The notes beneath the pieces were generated by a model. That model did not search any database. It had not been told where the DNA came from and saw only the letters and a program-made list of their open reading frames with translations. From NCBI GenBank assembly GCA_022496805.1, contig CM040086.1, forward strand, positions 14,944,501 through 15,008,500: a stretch of DNA of 64,000 nt. Direction: 5' to 3'. This document shows positions 24,201-36,700 of this stretch, piece by piece. The translations under genes were made by a program, and so were the position numbers. The stretch's first letter is position 1; each line of letters begins with the position of its first letter. The stretch is from Pohlia nutans (Eukaryota; Streptophyta; Bryopsida; Bryales; Mniaceae).

Positions 24201-26598
24201 ACCATCCAACTACAGAATGACCAAGCCCACATTTACGAAAATTCTGGCCGACATCTTATCACCATTCCTACCAATAGACTCCATTGGTTATGGCGCCAGT
24301 ACAAAATTGCCCAAACTAAATCTCATACACTCACACCCCCACCACAATCCTTCGAAACCGAAATTGTTTTGCTCTACCAAAGATGCAAATACAGACTCCC
24401 AAAAACCGACCCACTCAAAGCCTCCAACCATACACTTCCAAACTCTCTCCTACACTCCCTCATCACAACTTTTGACATCACCCACTCATACTTCTCCTCT
24501 CCGGTTACATGCTCAACACTACTATCCAACTTTTATTCCTCCTTTCCCCGTGATACAATATTTGGCTCTCTGGGTACAGCCTTCCAATATAAATGGCATG
24601 GCATAGGCTATACCCACCCACATAACACTCTCCAAGCCCAACAAGCCATTCACTGGGCCCGGCTAGCTGCCCACCATGACCCCACCAATATCACATTTTT
24701 TGTACTCCCAGACACCAACTGGTATCAAAACCACACCCCTCTCCTAGGACCCTTTTCAGACACACACGTCATTGCCCACTTCCCACCCGACACAATAACA
24801 TATGAAGAACCAACTATTCCGCCATACCTTTCCAAAAAACGAACTGAACTCCTCTCTACCCACATCTATTGCATCCATCACCAAAATATCCCCTTTGGTA
24901 CTCAGCACCAGATCTCCACTCTCCAAAACCACATCTCACAATTAAACATCCCCCACGCTATAGTCCAACCCGCTCCCCCTACTCCCCCAAACACTCAAGT
25001 CAAACCAAACTCCAAATGGCACAAACTACTATTTCCCCCCCCCCCCCCCCCTCAATCCCCACCCCTCTCCACATCCCCGAACTACCTAACTACACAGACA
25101 ACATTCCCCTTAAATTTTCTCCACAATACAGCTACTACACGGATGGTTCCTTTGAACCACCCAAACAAAATAGTGCTGGCGAGTGGATTCGTGAAACGGC
25201 TGGTTACGGTATTTACAACCCCATCAAACCAGATGTCCAACTTTCTAAACGATTATATGGTCATCAAAACATCCTCCGCGCTGAACTCATGGCAATCTAT
25301 GACACCCTCCTCCTACTCACCACCGACTTCCAAAATGAACCGACACACATATTCACAGATTGCCTTAATTGTATATATCTCCTACAAACCCAAATCAAAC
25401 ACCCCACACTCCACAATAATCATGCAGACAAAACCATCCTCTCACTAATGGTTGACCTACTACAACAACGCTCCCAGCCCACACATATATATAAAGTCCG
25501 GGCACATGCCCAAATAGAGGGAAACGAAAACGCTGATAAACTTGCAAACACTGGTAGAGAAAAAGACCATAAAAATGCTGAACTCCCACATGAATTTGCA
25601 CATTCCACCCCCTACTTCTTCCAAAAACTTGACTGGCCATCCATGGAAGCAGTTCCCGACAAAGGCCCCATCCGGTCACTGGAAACCTATATCATAAAAC
25701 ATGACCTTGAAACTAATTTAAAAACCATTACAGAAAAGCTTCCCAACCTAGACAAATGGGTCTCCAATAATAATATCGACAGTCAACTCTCCAACAATTT
25801 TTGGACCGATCCACAAATCTCAGATGCACAAAAAACATGTTTACTTAAATTTCGCACTGGCCAATACATGGGAAATGCCAGAAAGCAGCTAATCTTTGGA
25901 GCCAGGCGTTTCCCCTCTTCCACATGCCCCATCTGCCCCTCTCCGGATCCAGACACCTGGCTCCACGTCCTCTTAAAATGTACTCACCACCATATACATG
26001 CCTTACGAACTAAGCGCCATAACAAAGTTGTCTGGGCACTCCGCAAACTCCTCGTCTCCTCTAACAAGTCACGATGATACACACTTATGAACGCTGGCAC
26101 ATTCCAAAATAACCCACCTGATAACACAGTACCCTCTTGGCTTTTCCCCTGCTCTTGTACCACAAATAGATGCCATTGTAATGCGCGTTTCAAACCCGAC
26201 ATCTTATGCATTCCAGGCCTTCCCTACCAACACACACCCCCACCCATTTCTGACCCATCCCTCACAATTCAATTCATTGAATTCACATACTGTAATGATC
26301 GTTTCTCCCCAGCCACCATTCAAAGTAAACTCCAAAAATACCAACTCTACTCCAAGATATTGCGGCCAAAGGATGGACGGTTGCCCCCCTACTAGTTATC
26401 ACTGCTGGTGCCCGTGCATCAACCCATATTCCCTCAATAAAAAGCCTTAAAACTACCTTCAAAATTCCCAAATACCAAATAAAACATACCATGACAGACA
26501 TCAACGTCATTGCAATCCACCATGCCATGTCTATCCTTCTCCATAAACGTAAAATCGAAAATAATCAACCTCTTCCTCACAATTATGACCCTCCATAA
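21219..26598 (+). pseudogene. LINE ORF2, reverse transcriptase + RNase H + Cys/His region
   Basis: Frame 0 from 21219 encodes NNKAPGPDKIP, RPIALANTIYK, YIDFKNAFGSID (near 22298), RGTIQGDTLGPYLF and the catalytic YADD at 22605-22616. At a run of 17 C (25035-25051) the frame shifts. RNase H then follows: YTDGS, RAELMAIY, FTDCLN and VRAHAQIEGNENADK, carrying the acidic residues. Next come the Cys/His block (CPICPS, LKCTHHH) and, beyond a TGA at 26075-26077, RCHCNARFKPD; one further indel near 26355 precedes the stop at about 26598. A parental ORF2 clearly existed but this copy is not functional. The + strand is A/C-rich and G-poor throughout. Confidence 0.85.
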
Positions 26599-26599
26599 A

Positions 26600-26809
26600 C
26601 ACTATTCCACCTCCTCAACCATACACATCTAAAACTCTTTAAAACCACCTTTACATAACATAAGGTCTCATAGAGTCTAACCTCGAGAGAGGCGAGTAGT
26701 CCTAACCTTGGATTCAATGTCCTGGGGGCATTGAATTAATGGTAGGATGAACAGACACTTCATTCACGCCGGTCCCACTTGGACCGGAGTTCTTTATATC
26801 TATCTAATC
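26600..26809 (+). repeat. LINE 3' region with hairpins and TATC tail
   Basis: After the ORF2 stop comes CCTCGAGAGAGGCGAGTAGT (self-complementary CCTCGAGAGAGG), then GTCCTGGGGGCATTG, CAGACACTTCATTCACGCCGG, a GGTCC..GGACC hairpin and a TATC-rich tail. The same order recurs at 8895-9036 and, inverted, at 62390-62530, so this is the family 3' end, likely the part recognised by the reverse transcriptase. Confidence 0.65.
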
Positions 26810-27368
26810 TGTATTCGTATGCAGAAATCAACAGAATACTGTACATGGTTTGAATAGTCGGAACTGGTGTACAGAATTCGATGACCTTGCAATGAAGCTC
26901 CGGAATTTGGTGTTTGAATCGGTATTAAAAGTATGTTGACCAGCCGGTAACGCGTTAGAGCAAATTAGTGTGTCCAAATAATACAATGGCTGGGGAATGT
27001 TCCAGAATAATCCCGGTTGGTGTACGAAGTCCAGCCTGGCATGATCCTTCCCGACATTGACACGTCAGCAGACCCACCAAATCGGTCCACAGTAGGTAGG
27101 GCGATCGCAGCAGTTTCAGCCGTCGGATCCGTTGCCCTTCCTCAATCATAAAACGTGTTCCCAAAGTCGTTTCTTTCCCTTTACTTTCTCTGGAAGCATG
27201 ACAAATAGTATGGAACGGGAAATCAGTAAGATAATCATGTGATTGCTTGGATACTTTTGCCTTTTCATAGACTCCCTTTTACAACGACATTATTAACTTA
27301 ATGACAAAATACATGGGAACTGCGTGGAGATTATTGCCTTTCTGGTGGCCTTCGTTACTTTTAACCCA
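26810..27368. other. Intergenic, nothing recognised
   Basis: No convincing open frame, repeat or RNA gene is visible between the LINE tail and the next MITE. Confidence 0.4.
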
Positions 27369-27914
27369 TTAACCCCTAAACGTCCCAGCGTCCAGTTTCT
27401 GGACGTTTGTTGGTCAAACCCAATTTTGATCTTGAAGATGACTTTTGTTGCTAATACACCCAACTAAGAAAATGAAGTTTATTAAGTCTAGTTTGTACTC
27501 CACTTTTCAAATCTTAAAAATTCCAATTATTGAGTATTTTATTGCTTGTGCAAGCTTTGTAGCTCAAGGTTTGAATTACACTACATAGGATGTTCACCTT
27601 TCGAATTTCAAAATTTAAATAAAAAATTTCTATGGAAAACATATCATGTGATTCTCCATCGTAATTTGTACCCGCTCCCGAAAAAATATTAATTTTTTAA
27701 AGCTTTTTTGTAATAAAAAATATTTTTTGAAGTATTTGACTTAAAAATTTGTTTAAAAGGCCGTATTTAATCAAAAAAATCTGAAATTTCAAGACTGATA
27801 GGAAACATTCAATTCCATGCATGAAAAATATTACAAAATATATTTTGATAAATCTTGAAGGCTAAATTGTGTAGTTTGACTTTCCTACAAAGGAGTGGTA
27901 CGTTTAAGGGTTAA
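27369..27914. mobile_element. piggyBac-like MITE, ~546 bp
   Basis: Ends are TTAACCCCTAAACGTCCC and GGTACGTTTAAGGGTTAA. A second TTAACCC lies 8 bp outside at 27361. An internal CGTCCAG..CTGGACG hairpin lies near the left end. Non-coding. Its right TTAA is shared with the next element. Confidence 0.75.
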
Positions 27915-28124
27915 GGTCCAGATTGGCCATTCCGGCCAGTATTATACATCCGTATTTCGGAATGGTTCTATACCTCCTATGAGTTTCATATCAAAAGTGA
28001 AGTTAAAATTCATGTCTAAATGGTCTTAAAATCTATTGGAATCTCAATTTGGAACTTTCTACTTACAAAAAATGTTAAATATACGACAACGTATCTACTA
28101 TGTCCTAAATCCTTCAAGGGTTAA
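27911..28124. mobile_element. piggyBac-like MITE (family G), degenerate
   Basis: It runs from the shared TTAA to CCTTCAAGGGTTAA. The interior (TTTCGGAATGGTTC..CCTCCTATGAGTTTC..CATATCAAAAGTGAAGTT) aligns with 29662-29894. The left end has lost the CCC. Confidence 0.6.
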
Positions 28125-28745
28125 GAATAACGCTAATTTTACTGTGCAGTGAAAAATTGGTGTTTCAACTCAAATATTAGTGAAAAATTGGTGTTAGCGT
28201 ATTTTTTTCCATGTATGGCTACTAATTTAAAAATAAATAAATAAATAAAAATTGGCTCAGACACTGCACCACATTCACCATTATTTCTCATAGGCTATTG
28301 GAATACGTGTACCGAGAATTTGAATATGAATACATGAGTGTGTGGAATTCAAGGTTTGGAGTACAAATGGCCAATATATTTGAGGAAGTAAGTTATATTA
28401 TACAATTTTTTTTCTATATGGTTTTTTTCTAGTACTTAATTTTTTTTACTTTCCATCCTTCCTATCATAAGGAACTTCAAGGCATGTGAACATGGTGCCA
28501 TGATGGTACATTAAATGCAATTAAGATAATTTGGTGCCAACCTCCATACCAACTTAGTATGAATAAATGACACTAAAATGACTTGTATGTGGCCGTTAGG
28601 CACTAAAATAGTTTGGCCCAACTTTTCTGATGATGGTCCTTCTATCCTCTTGGTATGGCCATCTCGTGCCCTGGAAGTGTCTTCTTGTCTCTTTCATTCG
28701 CAACTTTGTTTGTTATGAATTTTCAATGAATATGCTATACATGAA
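28125..28745. other. Intergenic, nothing recognised
   Basis: A/T-rich sequence with short repeats (GTGAAAAATTGGTGTT twice near 28148 and 28182). No gene or bounded element identified. Confidence 0.4.
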
Positions 28746-29038
28746 TACCGTACGTGGAAGGTAGGGTCGACACTTTCATGTCGAATAATTAATTAAAGTT
28801 GAAATAGTGGTGGTCAGCACTGTCAAAAATAATTATCAAAAATACGGTTATTAATTTTTTTCGGTGACTAAACATTTTATTTTATTTTTTGTCTACGATT
28901 TTCGTTGAGTGTTATGTTTTAATTTTTAATTTTTTCGGCTTTTTGTTGATTTCGACAAAACACTTAATAAATTTATTTATTTTTTCGACTGTTTTTTGGG
29001 GAATTATTTTCTGCCAACCATGCCTTCCACATACAATA
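28746..29038 (+). mobile_element. MITE family D, copy 3
   Basis: The left end is TACCGTACGTGGAAGG; the right end is GCCTTCCACATACAATA. The interior matches 9636-9915 (TTTCATGTCGAATAATTAATTAAAGTT; TTGATTTCGACAAAA; GGGGAATTATTTTCTGCC). It is a solo copy, so the paired palindrome at 9.3-9.9 kb is two copies rather than the normal unit. Confidence 0.8.
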
Positions 29039-29119
29039 TGCTCTATTTAAAAAAATTAAAATTGAACAGAAAATTTCAGTCAATGGTACAGAAAATACAT
29101 GAATTGCTATCATACTCAG

Positions 29120-29665
29120 TTCTAACCCTTTGACGCGTCAGCGTCCAGATTTTGGACGCTAGATGATTTCTGACGCGTCCTTTCACCTCAAATGGTGATG
29201 TTTTTCATCCATCCAATTCTTTTTTTGATTCTTGTGCTAGTTGACTACCATTTGTACGGTATGGATTTTCAAAATAAGATAATGTGAATTTTCGAAAAAT
29301 TACAAAAGTGGTTTATGTCAAGTTTCAATCTTAGTTCAAAAAGTGAGACGTTAAACATGATTTTCCATAATAAGTAGAATCAAATAATGGAAACCATACC
29401 ATCTTGTAGTGCATGTTATTCCAATTTCAATACAATATTTTTAAGTTTTTTTTTTTTGTTAATTTTGGATTTTTAATTGAATTTCAAGAGTTAACCTTGC
29501 AAAATTAATTAAAAAATATGAATAATAAATAAGATGAATCCAATCGTACAGATGTGATCCTCACATTGACATTTACAACTTTTCTTTGTACATCAACTCC
29601 ATTTTCGTTTTTCATCAATCATTTTATAATGGCTCTTTGAAAACAGTGTTGAATCAGGACCTTAA
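29120..29665. mobile_element. piggyBac-like MITE (family A), copy 2
   Basis: The left end is CTAACCCTTTGACGCGTC (TTAA mutated); the right end runs into TTAA 29662-29665. A GCGTCCAGATTTTGGACGC hairpin sits near the left end. The interior matches 52929-53306 and 4053-4851. Confidence 0.75.
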
Positions 29666-29894
29666 CCCCTAAACGTCTGAACGTGCCTTTGTGACCAGTA
29701 GAATATATTGTATTTTGATTATATTTGGAATGAATCCACACCTCTAATGGGTTTGAGGTCAAAAGAGAAGTTGAAGTTTAGATTAATGTAGTTCTAATGA
29801 GCTACGGAGATCCCAATTTAGAGTTTCTTGTTGGTAGAAAATCCCAATCATACGACAACATATATACTATCCCCATGGGACGTTTAAGGGTTAA
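29662..29894. mobile_element. piggyBac-like MITE (family G), copy 2
   Basis: TTAACCCCTAAACGTCTG at the left and GGGACGTTTAAGGGTTAA at the right are inverted repeats. Another AGGGTTAA follows directly. It abuts the family A element, sharing one TTAA. Confidence 0.75.
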
Positions 29895-30732
29895 AGGGTT
29901 AAGAGACTCCGAACTTCGCAAGCTCACCGTGTTCCTGATCAACATGGCTGTCATTCTGAAAGAAACCCTAACAAAAGGAAATGAAACAAGTAGACCTTCA
30001 AGGATTGAATGCTTCGTCTCATCCCCTCGCAGCAACGATGCAAGGCTTCACTCGGCGATAGATGCACTCGGGAAGAATCATCGAACAGGTCCGCCTTTCC
30101 TTGTCGGGGCGATGAATGGGAGACGATGATGCCAATGCCAAGGCCTGCGCCATTGTACACGCCTTGCTTGATTCGACAATTCAGTGGAGTTGTGGCTATG
30201 GCGCTATCGGTAGATGCAACAGTGAACTGAGGGCCGAACGCCACAAACTCAATATGCTCAATTTTAGCTCTAAGTATGCTGTACAGTGATTATTTCTTTC
30301 TCGGGAAGAATGACGAACCTATGGAGCATAAAGTAGGATGGGTAAACTTTTGACTTTACTTTTTCGTAATAACGTGGGGAACTAATGGGACGCTGTAAAA
30401 GTAGTAGAATAGTGTGTTGGAAGGCACATTGAAGTTCTCAGCAGTTGCTGTAGAGGAGAGATGAGCAATCGTTGTCTACTTTCCATATTTCCGCTCCCTC
30501 GCTGCCTGCCTGGCCTGGCTTCGTCGTCGTCGTTGCTCCTTCTGCTTCTGCTTCTGCTGGTGCTGCTGCTGCTACGTCTGCCATCGCCAAGCCTCGGCTC
30601 CCGCCTTCATTTTGCCCAATCAACGCTCCATTTCTTGCCATTCTCAATTGCGCTCGCGACGTGGTGCCTTTGACAAAGCAACCCTAGAGGTCTGTGTGGA
30701 TAGGGAGATCTGTGTGATATGGTGCCGGGGCT
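29895..30732. other. Upstream region of the FN3 gene; possible minus-strand exon
   Basis: On the minus strand, 30244-29951 is an open frame of about 97 codons with coding-like composition (AFGPQFTVASTDS, RIKQGVYNGAGLGIG) but no in-frame ATG seen and no family I recognise. 30525-30580 has CTG/GCT-type triplet repeats that probably lie in the 5' untranslated leader of the FN3 gene. Confidence 0.3.
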
Positions 30733-33700
30733 ATGGCGGAGGGCAGGGGCGGACGCGCGTTGTTGTTGATGCAACAGCAGCGCGACGCAATAGCATTACC
30801 ATCATCAGTGACCATGAGTCAGCTCAGCGATGGCAATGATTTGATGGAGAGCGGGAATGTGATTTGCTTCGGCAGTATTCCTGCGGTCTTGGATGTGGCC
30901 GGGGCTGCCGATGCGCGCGTTGTGGAGGAGGAGGAAGATGCGGTGAGTGATCAGCAGGTGGAGAACGGGGAAGGTGTGAGGTCTGAGAGGTCGTTAGGAG
31001 AAATGGAGGAGGAGGTGGAGTGGAAGGAGAGCAAGAAGACGGAGCCGACAGAGATTGTGGATGAGAACAGAACGGTAGAAGCGTCAGGCATTGACAGATC
31101 TCTGAGTTTAGGTGATGTTGTTGCTGAGAATGTGGAGCCGGCACCTTCCTCTGTGGAGGCGCATTTGAAGTCAGTGCCGGAATTCAACGAATTGCCGGAT
31201 AATGGACGTGGAGAGCCTGGATCTGTAGAGATCAATAGTGTAGGCAGTGGACTCGATTGCGGTCAGAGTGCGCCGAGTGAAGCTGAGAAGAGGAATGTTG
31301 TGGAAAAGCTAGCGCGGCCACTACCGCCTGTGCTCTCGTCAGTGGATGAAAGAAGTATCACACTGTCGTGGATGGGATGCGCGACGACGGTGTCGTACGA
31401 ACTCGACTTTGCGTGCAATGAAGCGCCAAATTCTGTGTCAGATCTCAAGTGGACTTCGGTTTCGTGTGGCGAAGGGTTAAGTTACAAGGTGTGTGATCGA
31501 TCTCCGTACTTCTTGATTGTTTATCAAGGTTCGGGCCACGTCTTGAGTTGCCATTAATGTTCCGTTCAAAGGAAATTTCGGCTGTACCGATGGCATCATC
31601 TGTAAGCAATTACATCAGTAGAAACCTGGTTATGTTAAATCGCAATGAACTGAAATTGAGTGTGGGGTATGGAAATCGATATTCACGGTTTCTTCAATTA
31701 ACGTTCGCTGATGCCCTAATCGGAATAAATTGATGCTCATCAGCTAATCATACAAGGCTCAATCACAATGCAGCACAAGGTTTGCATCATGAGGATGAAG
31801 GCTATTGGTATAATTTAGTTATCTTGATCGTCACGAATACGTTGCGCTGTATGTTTCGGTTTTTAACGCTAGTTGGTAGTGACATAGAGATTTGTGACTG
31901 AATGTTCATGAATTTTGTGTTGCAGGTAGAACACTTGAAACCTGGGACTCCTTATTCCTTTCGTTTACGAATAGTCCCCATTGCAGTGCCACCTCTTGCA
32001 GCACCACTGTCGCCATCTCCATCAGATATTGCTGTATTTTCTACACTTCCAGCTGCACCTTCTCAACCATCTTCGCCCGTCCTGGTCAATAGAGCACGCA
32101 CTTCTTTGAAGGTACTTGTCTACTGCAGAGCTCTAGGTTTTCTGGCTATACTATATTGTTTGACGAATACTTGCAAATGCTTTTGGTACATCTACCTGTT
32201 AGCAATGTTGCATGGCTACCAGTAATTTTTCGTTACGTTGGTCCCTTTACTGGTCTTGTGCGTCATTGCGGTGTGTTGATATAGCAAAATTCTCCACAAC
32301 TAATTGGCAGTTCTATTTTTCTGAGGCCAGGTGAAGTTTGCTGTGGTTTGTCTGCCACTTCTGTAAGCAGGAAAATCTAGTTAGTGACTTGAAGTAGTCA
32401 GAGGAGGAAGTCTGGATTGTAAGAGTTTGTTTATAGATGAATCAACGAATTAATTAAGAAAAAAGATAGGCACTTATAGAACGTCGGAAACGTATGGAGG
32501 TTTCAAAGTGTTAAGATGTTCTATTACGTGGAAAAACTCAGGTGAAGTGGACCGCGCCTTCGGAATCTGGAGGGTTGCCTGTGGAGTATGTGGTCCAAAT
32601 GAACCCAGCACCTAAGGGTGATGCAAATGTTGTTTCTCCTATCACTTTGGATGTAAGCTTCTGCTGTTTTGAGATGTGTTAGTTTGGGACGGTCCTTTAC
32701 TATTGGTTACCCTGTACTTGCCTTAACTAGTTCATTCATTTTATGTATGTTTAATGTGGAATTCTTGTTGGCCAAACAACTCAACAATAGTTACCGAATT
32801 TTCAATATGTGGGACCATTTCTATCTAGGGCTTTATGCAAATTTACAATGGAAAGGAGACATCAGTGAAGGTGACTCGGTTGCTCCCAGGGACGGCTTAT
32901 CGATTCCGTGTGTTGGTGAGTCTATGATTTTACGCCATGCACTAGCTCTACTCGCCTTATAATTTTCTGCAAAATGTAGTTACTTTATGAATTGTTTAGC
33001 TGGTAGATCCATTTAGTTCGATTTCTTGGAAGTTTCTGTGCGGAGTGACACGTACCCTAGTATGTCATGGAGGCCTGAACTCTGGTTTTGTGATCCTGCT
33101 GCAGGCTACTAATTCTATTGGACAAAGTCAATTTTGTAAAGAGGCATGTTATACGACAGACGTTTCAGTACCAGCGGCGCCGGAAGCTCCCACACTTCTG
33201 TCCGCGTCCGCAACGTCGATGATTGTTGGGTGGCAGGTTGGCTAACTCTGTCTGATTTTATGCCCTTGCATGCATGAGGGGGACCACATTTCGATTTCAG
33301 TTTCTGGAATTTTGCACGGTGAAAATCTGCAAATCTACTTTTTTTTTTCCGCTGATGTCCAGTTTCCTTTGAATGCGTCGCAGGAACCCAATAATTCTGG
33401 CTCTCCTATCACTGACTACACTTTGGAACACGATGATGGTTAGTTTTAACTTTTAGTGCTGTATATTCACGCATTTGATAATCGTTTATTGTCCTGTATG
33501 TAGTTCTGGCCTGCTTGCACATTGCATTTACATCTTCTTGTGTATAGTGTGGGACTGTTCCTTTTTTCAGGTTCTTCAACAGCGCATTTATTCATGTCCC
33601 CTAGGAAAATCTATGTACGTGTCTATTTATTGATCCTTTTTATCCCGTGAATATTTTCAGGTGAAGGCGGCCCATTTACCAGTGTTTATACAGGGGGAAA

Positions 33701-36700
33701 TCGGCAGTAAGCTCTGTTCCTTGGCTATCTATTTTCCTCTGCTGCGGTGGTTGTGAATGGTTTCTAGTCGGTTGAAGCTTAACATCTCAATGGTCTTTTC
33801 CTGTCTATGGAATCTGAAAGCTGGTTAATAGTTGCCCATGTACAACTTGGTAATTTCAAGAATAGATAGCCAAATCTTGGAGGTAGTCTTACCCTATTCA
33901 CTAGTTGTGTTTGTAACGTCTGGGTTCCAGGTACATCATGAGCGGTTTGAAAAGTGGACATGTGTATCGAGTGCGAGTTTTGGCTCACAACCAGAAAGGA
34001 AAAGGGTCGTTCAGCAAGCCTGCGGAACTTCTAACTAATTTTGCTGCCCCTAGTCCTCCACCAACTCCTTCCATCTCAGGGCGCAGCACCACTAGTATAG
34101 TGGTAACCTGGGGCCCTCCAGAATGCGATGGCGGAAGTCCCATAACAGCGTGAGTGCTACGTTTTCTTTCTTTATACAGTACGGTCGGGGTTCATTTGTG
34201 TAACATTTTAGCAGTGTTCAGTGGTCAGTTCCTACGACTCTGACTTTCTGATATAAATATGATGCTGTTTGGTTTGCATTACTCTCGCAAGATCCTACCA
34301 CTAGGGTCAGACACTGTATCCGCTTATCCTCCCATTCTTTACTGGCGTTTAGGAGTGTTTGAGAAGTGAAGACTTTTCAAACCCCTGTAGTTTTCATAGA
34401 GTGGTACCTTTGGGTAGTGGGTTTGCATTTTTGTAAGCATTCAAATCTCTTAGAGTGGTCTTCTTGTAGCAGTTGGTAAGTCGCCTGAGCTTGCTATGGA
34501 AACGATTGTGTGAGTTCTCTTTCATTGTCAGCACTAAATGACTATGGTCTTAGCTTCCTCGCTCTCACAAAGTACTGGAGTAAGTGAGGTGTAATGACAT
34601 CTGCTTACTTTCTTTGGGTTTGCTGTTCATGGTTTGTATTTTTCGTTTATGTATTGACAGGTTTGAGGTGGAGATGAAGAGATTTATGACCGGTTGGACC
34701 TTGGTTCACTATGGGATAACAAACACGTACACCGCGACTGGACTCTCTCCAGGTACCTACCTTCTCTAAAATACACTCCTTAGTATTCCAGTTTAATTTC
34801 TCTTGCAAAAGCCTTGCTGTGCAGGACATTAGAACTTACTTCAAGCTGGCGCTGGCTTACAGTAGTTACACCCAAAGAGTTTCATGGCAATGCCACATCC
34901 CTCTAACCATCATTTGCCTTCATGGAATAGAAGCCACAGCTGAATATGATATCACTCTGGTTCAAAGTGATGCTAGTTGTGATGTCGGTCATAAACTTAG
35001 GTGACAATATGTGTGCAGGCATAGACATTGATGTGCGTGTGCGGGCTGTGAATCTGATGGGAAAAAGTGGGTGGTCTGGTGAAGGTAATATGCCTAAATT
35101 ACAATTAATGAATTGAGTTTCTTCTTGTACTATAAACTTAGCTGAAATTACCTGAGAATAATCCTTGTTTGCATGTTTATACTAGGCATAAAAGTCCTTT
35201 TTTTTATGTATGTAGCCATGTCCTTTTGACCAAGTTGGAACTGTTGGTACTACAGTGCATATTTTAGATGATCTATATTTTGGTTAGTTTTGTACCACAA
35301 CCATGTTCTGCAGTCGCAAAGTCTGGTTCGCAATCCACAGCTTGAAAGGCGACCTGAGAATTATTTTGTCTGTGCTGGCATCATCTGCAGCTCGGTTTAG
35401 TACGCTACCTGGTCCACCAGAGGCTCCATCAGCACCAGTAGCACTCGACGTAGAGAGCTCCAGAATCGTGTTGGGGTGGCGTCCCCCTGCGCATGACGGC
35501 GGGTCTCTCATTAGTTTATTTCGCCTGGAGGTAATTATACTTCTGATGTGTTCGTTGCATATGTGTACCAAGCTTTATTTTATTTTATTGTAGGCAACTG
35601 TGGCTTAATATTAAAAACAATTACCACTGGCTTTGAAAACTTAGCAGTTGATCTTCCGTTTATGGACACTGCCTAGAAGAGTTTCCGGTCTCAATTTTGT
35701 TTTTTTTGGAATAATCATGTGGGGTTTTACGATCCAAAGATGGCTCTGTTAAAGGTTTGACGATTCAAAGATATTACTGAAAAGGTGTTGTTACTTGGGA
35801 AGCTCTGGCACTTTCAGAAAGTTATTTATTCATGCGTGTCCTTTCTTTTGAAACCTGCAATTCATGCCTCGAGGCACAAATAGACGTCTCAATTCCAACA
35901 TCCCAAGTTTGAGAAAGTCACATATTATCCGGGACTTGCATGGTTTCTTGATAAGACCTAAAGGACCCTGAATATCTTAGGGCCAACCACTTGATTTTGT
36001 ACGTTGCTGACAGTTCTTGACTAAGTCATCAGAAAGTTTTAATATATTCTAATTACTGGTTGTAGATGAATGATGTACGACAAAATGCATTGGAAGAGGA
36101 TGCTTCAAGAACTGAAAGAGTAGAAGGTGAACGAAAATTTGTAACCGTGTATAGCGGCGATAAATGTAAATTTGAAGTGAAAGGACTTGAACCGGGTGCC
36201 GTGTACTGCTTTCAAGTCCAGGCAGTCAACAAGCAAGGAGCTGGCCCCTTTAGTGGTATGTTGCATTGGTTGTATGCCTATCAATTCGGATGTTATTTGT
36301 CAATCTTAAAATTTTAATGGCTTGAGTGATTTACAAGTCATTTTTCTTGGTTAAAATGTTCTTGAACCCATGTTGACTGAAAGGGGTCTGTATGTACCAG
36401 AGTTAAGTAAAGTGAAGACTCTATCTGCTCCCCCAGCAACACCAGAGCCCCCGGTCATTGTTGGCAAGGCTTCAGCAAGTTCGATATCTTTGAGGTAACT
36501 TACGTATCCACATTGCTGAACTCTGAAAGTGTCGAACAACTGTCCTGTTGTAGTTTCTGTGTGGTTTGGTTTCTGTCATGATGTCCTATTCCCGTCTGTC
36601 AAACCGGGGATAATTTTTAGTGACTCCCTGATTTTCCAGTAAGATCGTAATATTTCTTTCGGGAAAACTTAAGATAGTTCTGACAGGTCCATTTTTTCTT

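Larger units (their letters stand above)
13415..26809 (+). mobile_element. Long degenerate LINE (non-LTR retrotransposon) with 2A-like motifs
   Basis: In order it carries a ~2-kb leader, an RRM-like ORF1, a ~2.7-kb C/T-rich spacer with two 2A-like motifs, an AP-type endonuclease, reverse transcriptase, RNase H, a Cys/His segment and a short 3' region ending in TATC units. The direct repeat TATCTATCTAATC occurs at 13402-13414 and 26797-26809, either a target duplication or a match of tail to target. Frameshifts and stops show it is dead. The 5' boundary is inferred from the direct repeat only. Domain order fits RNase H-bearing LINE clades; I cannot name the clade. Confidence 0.8.
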
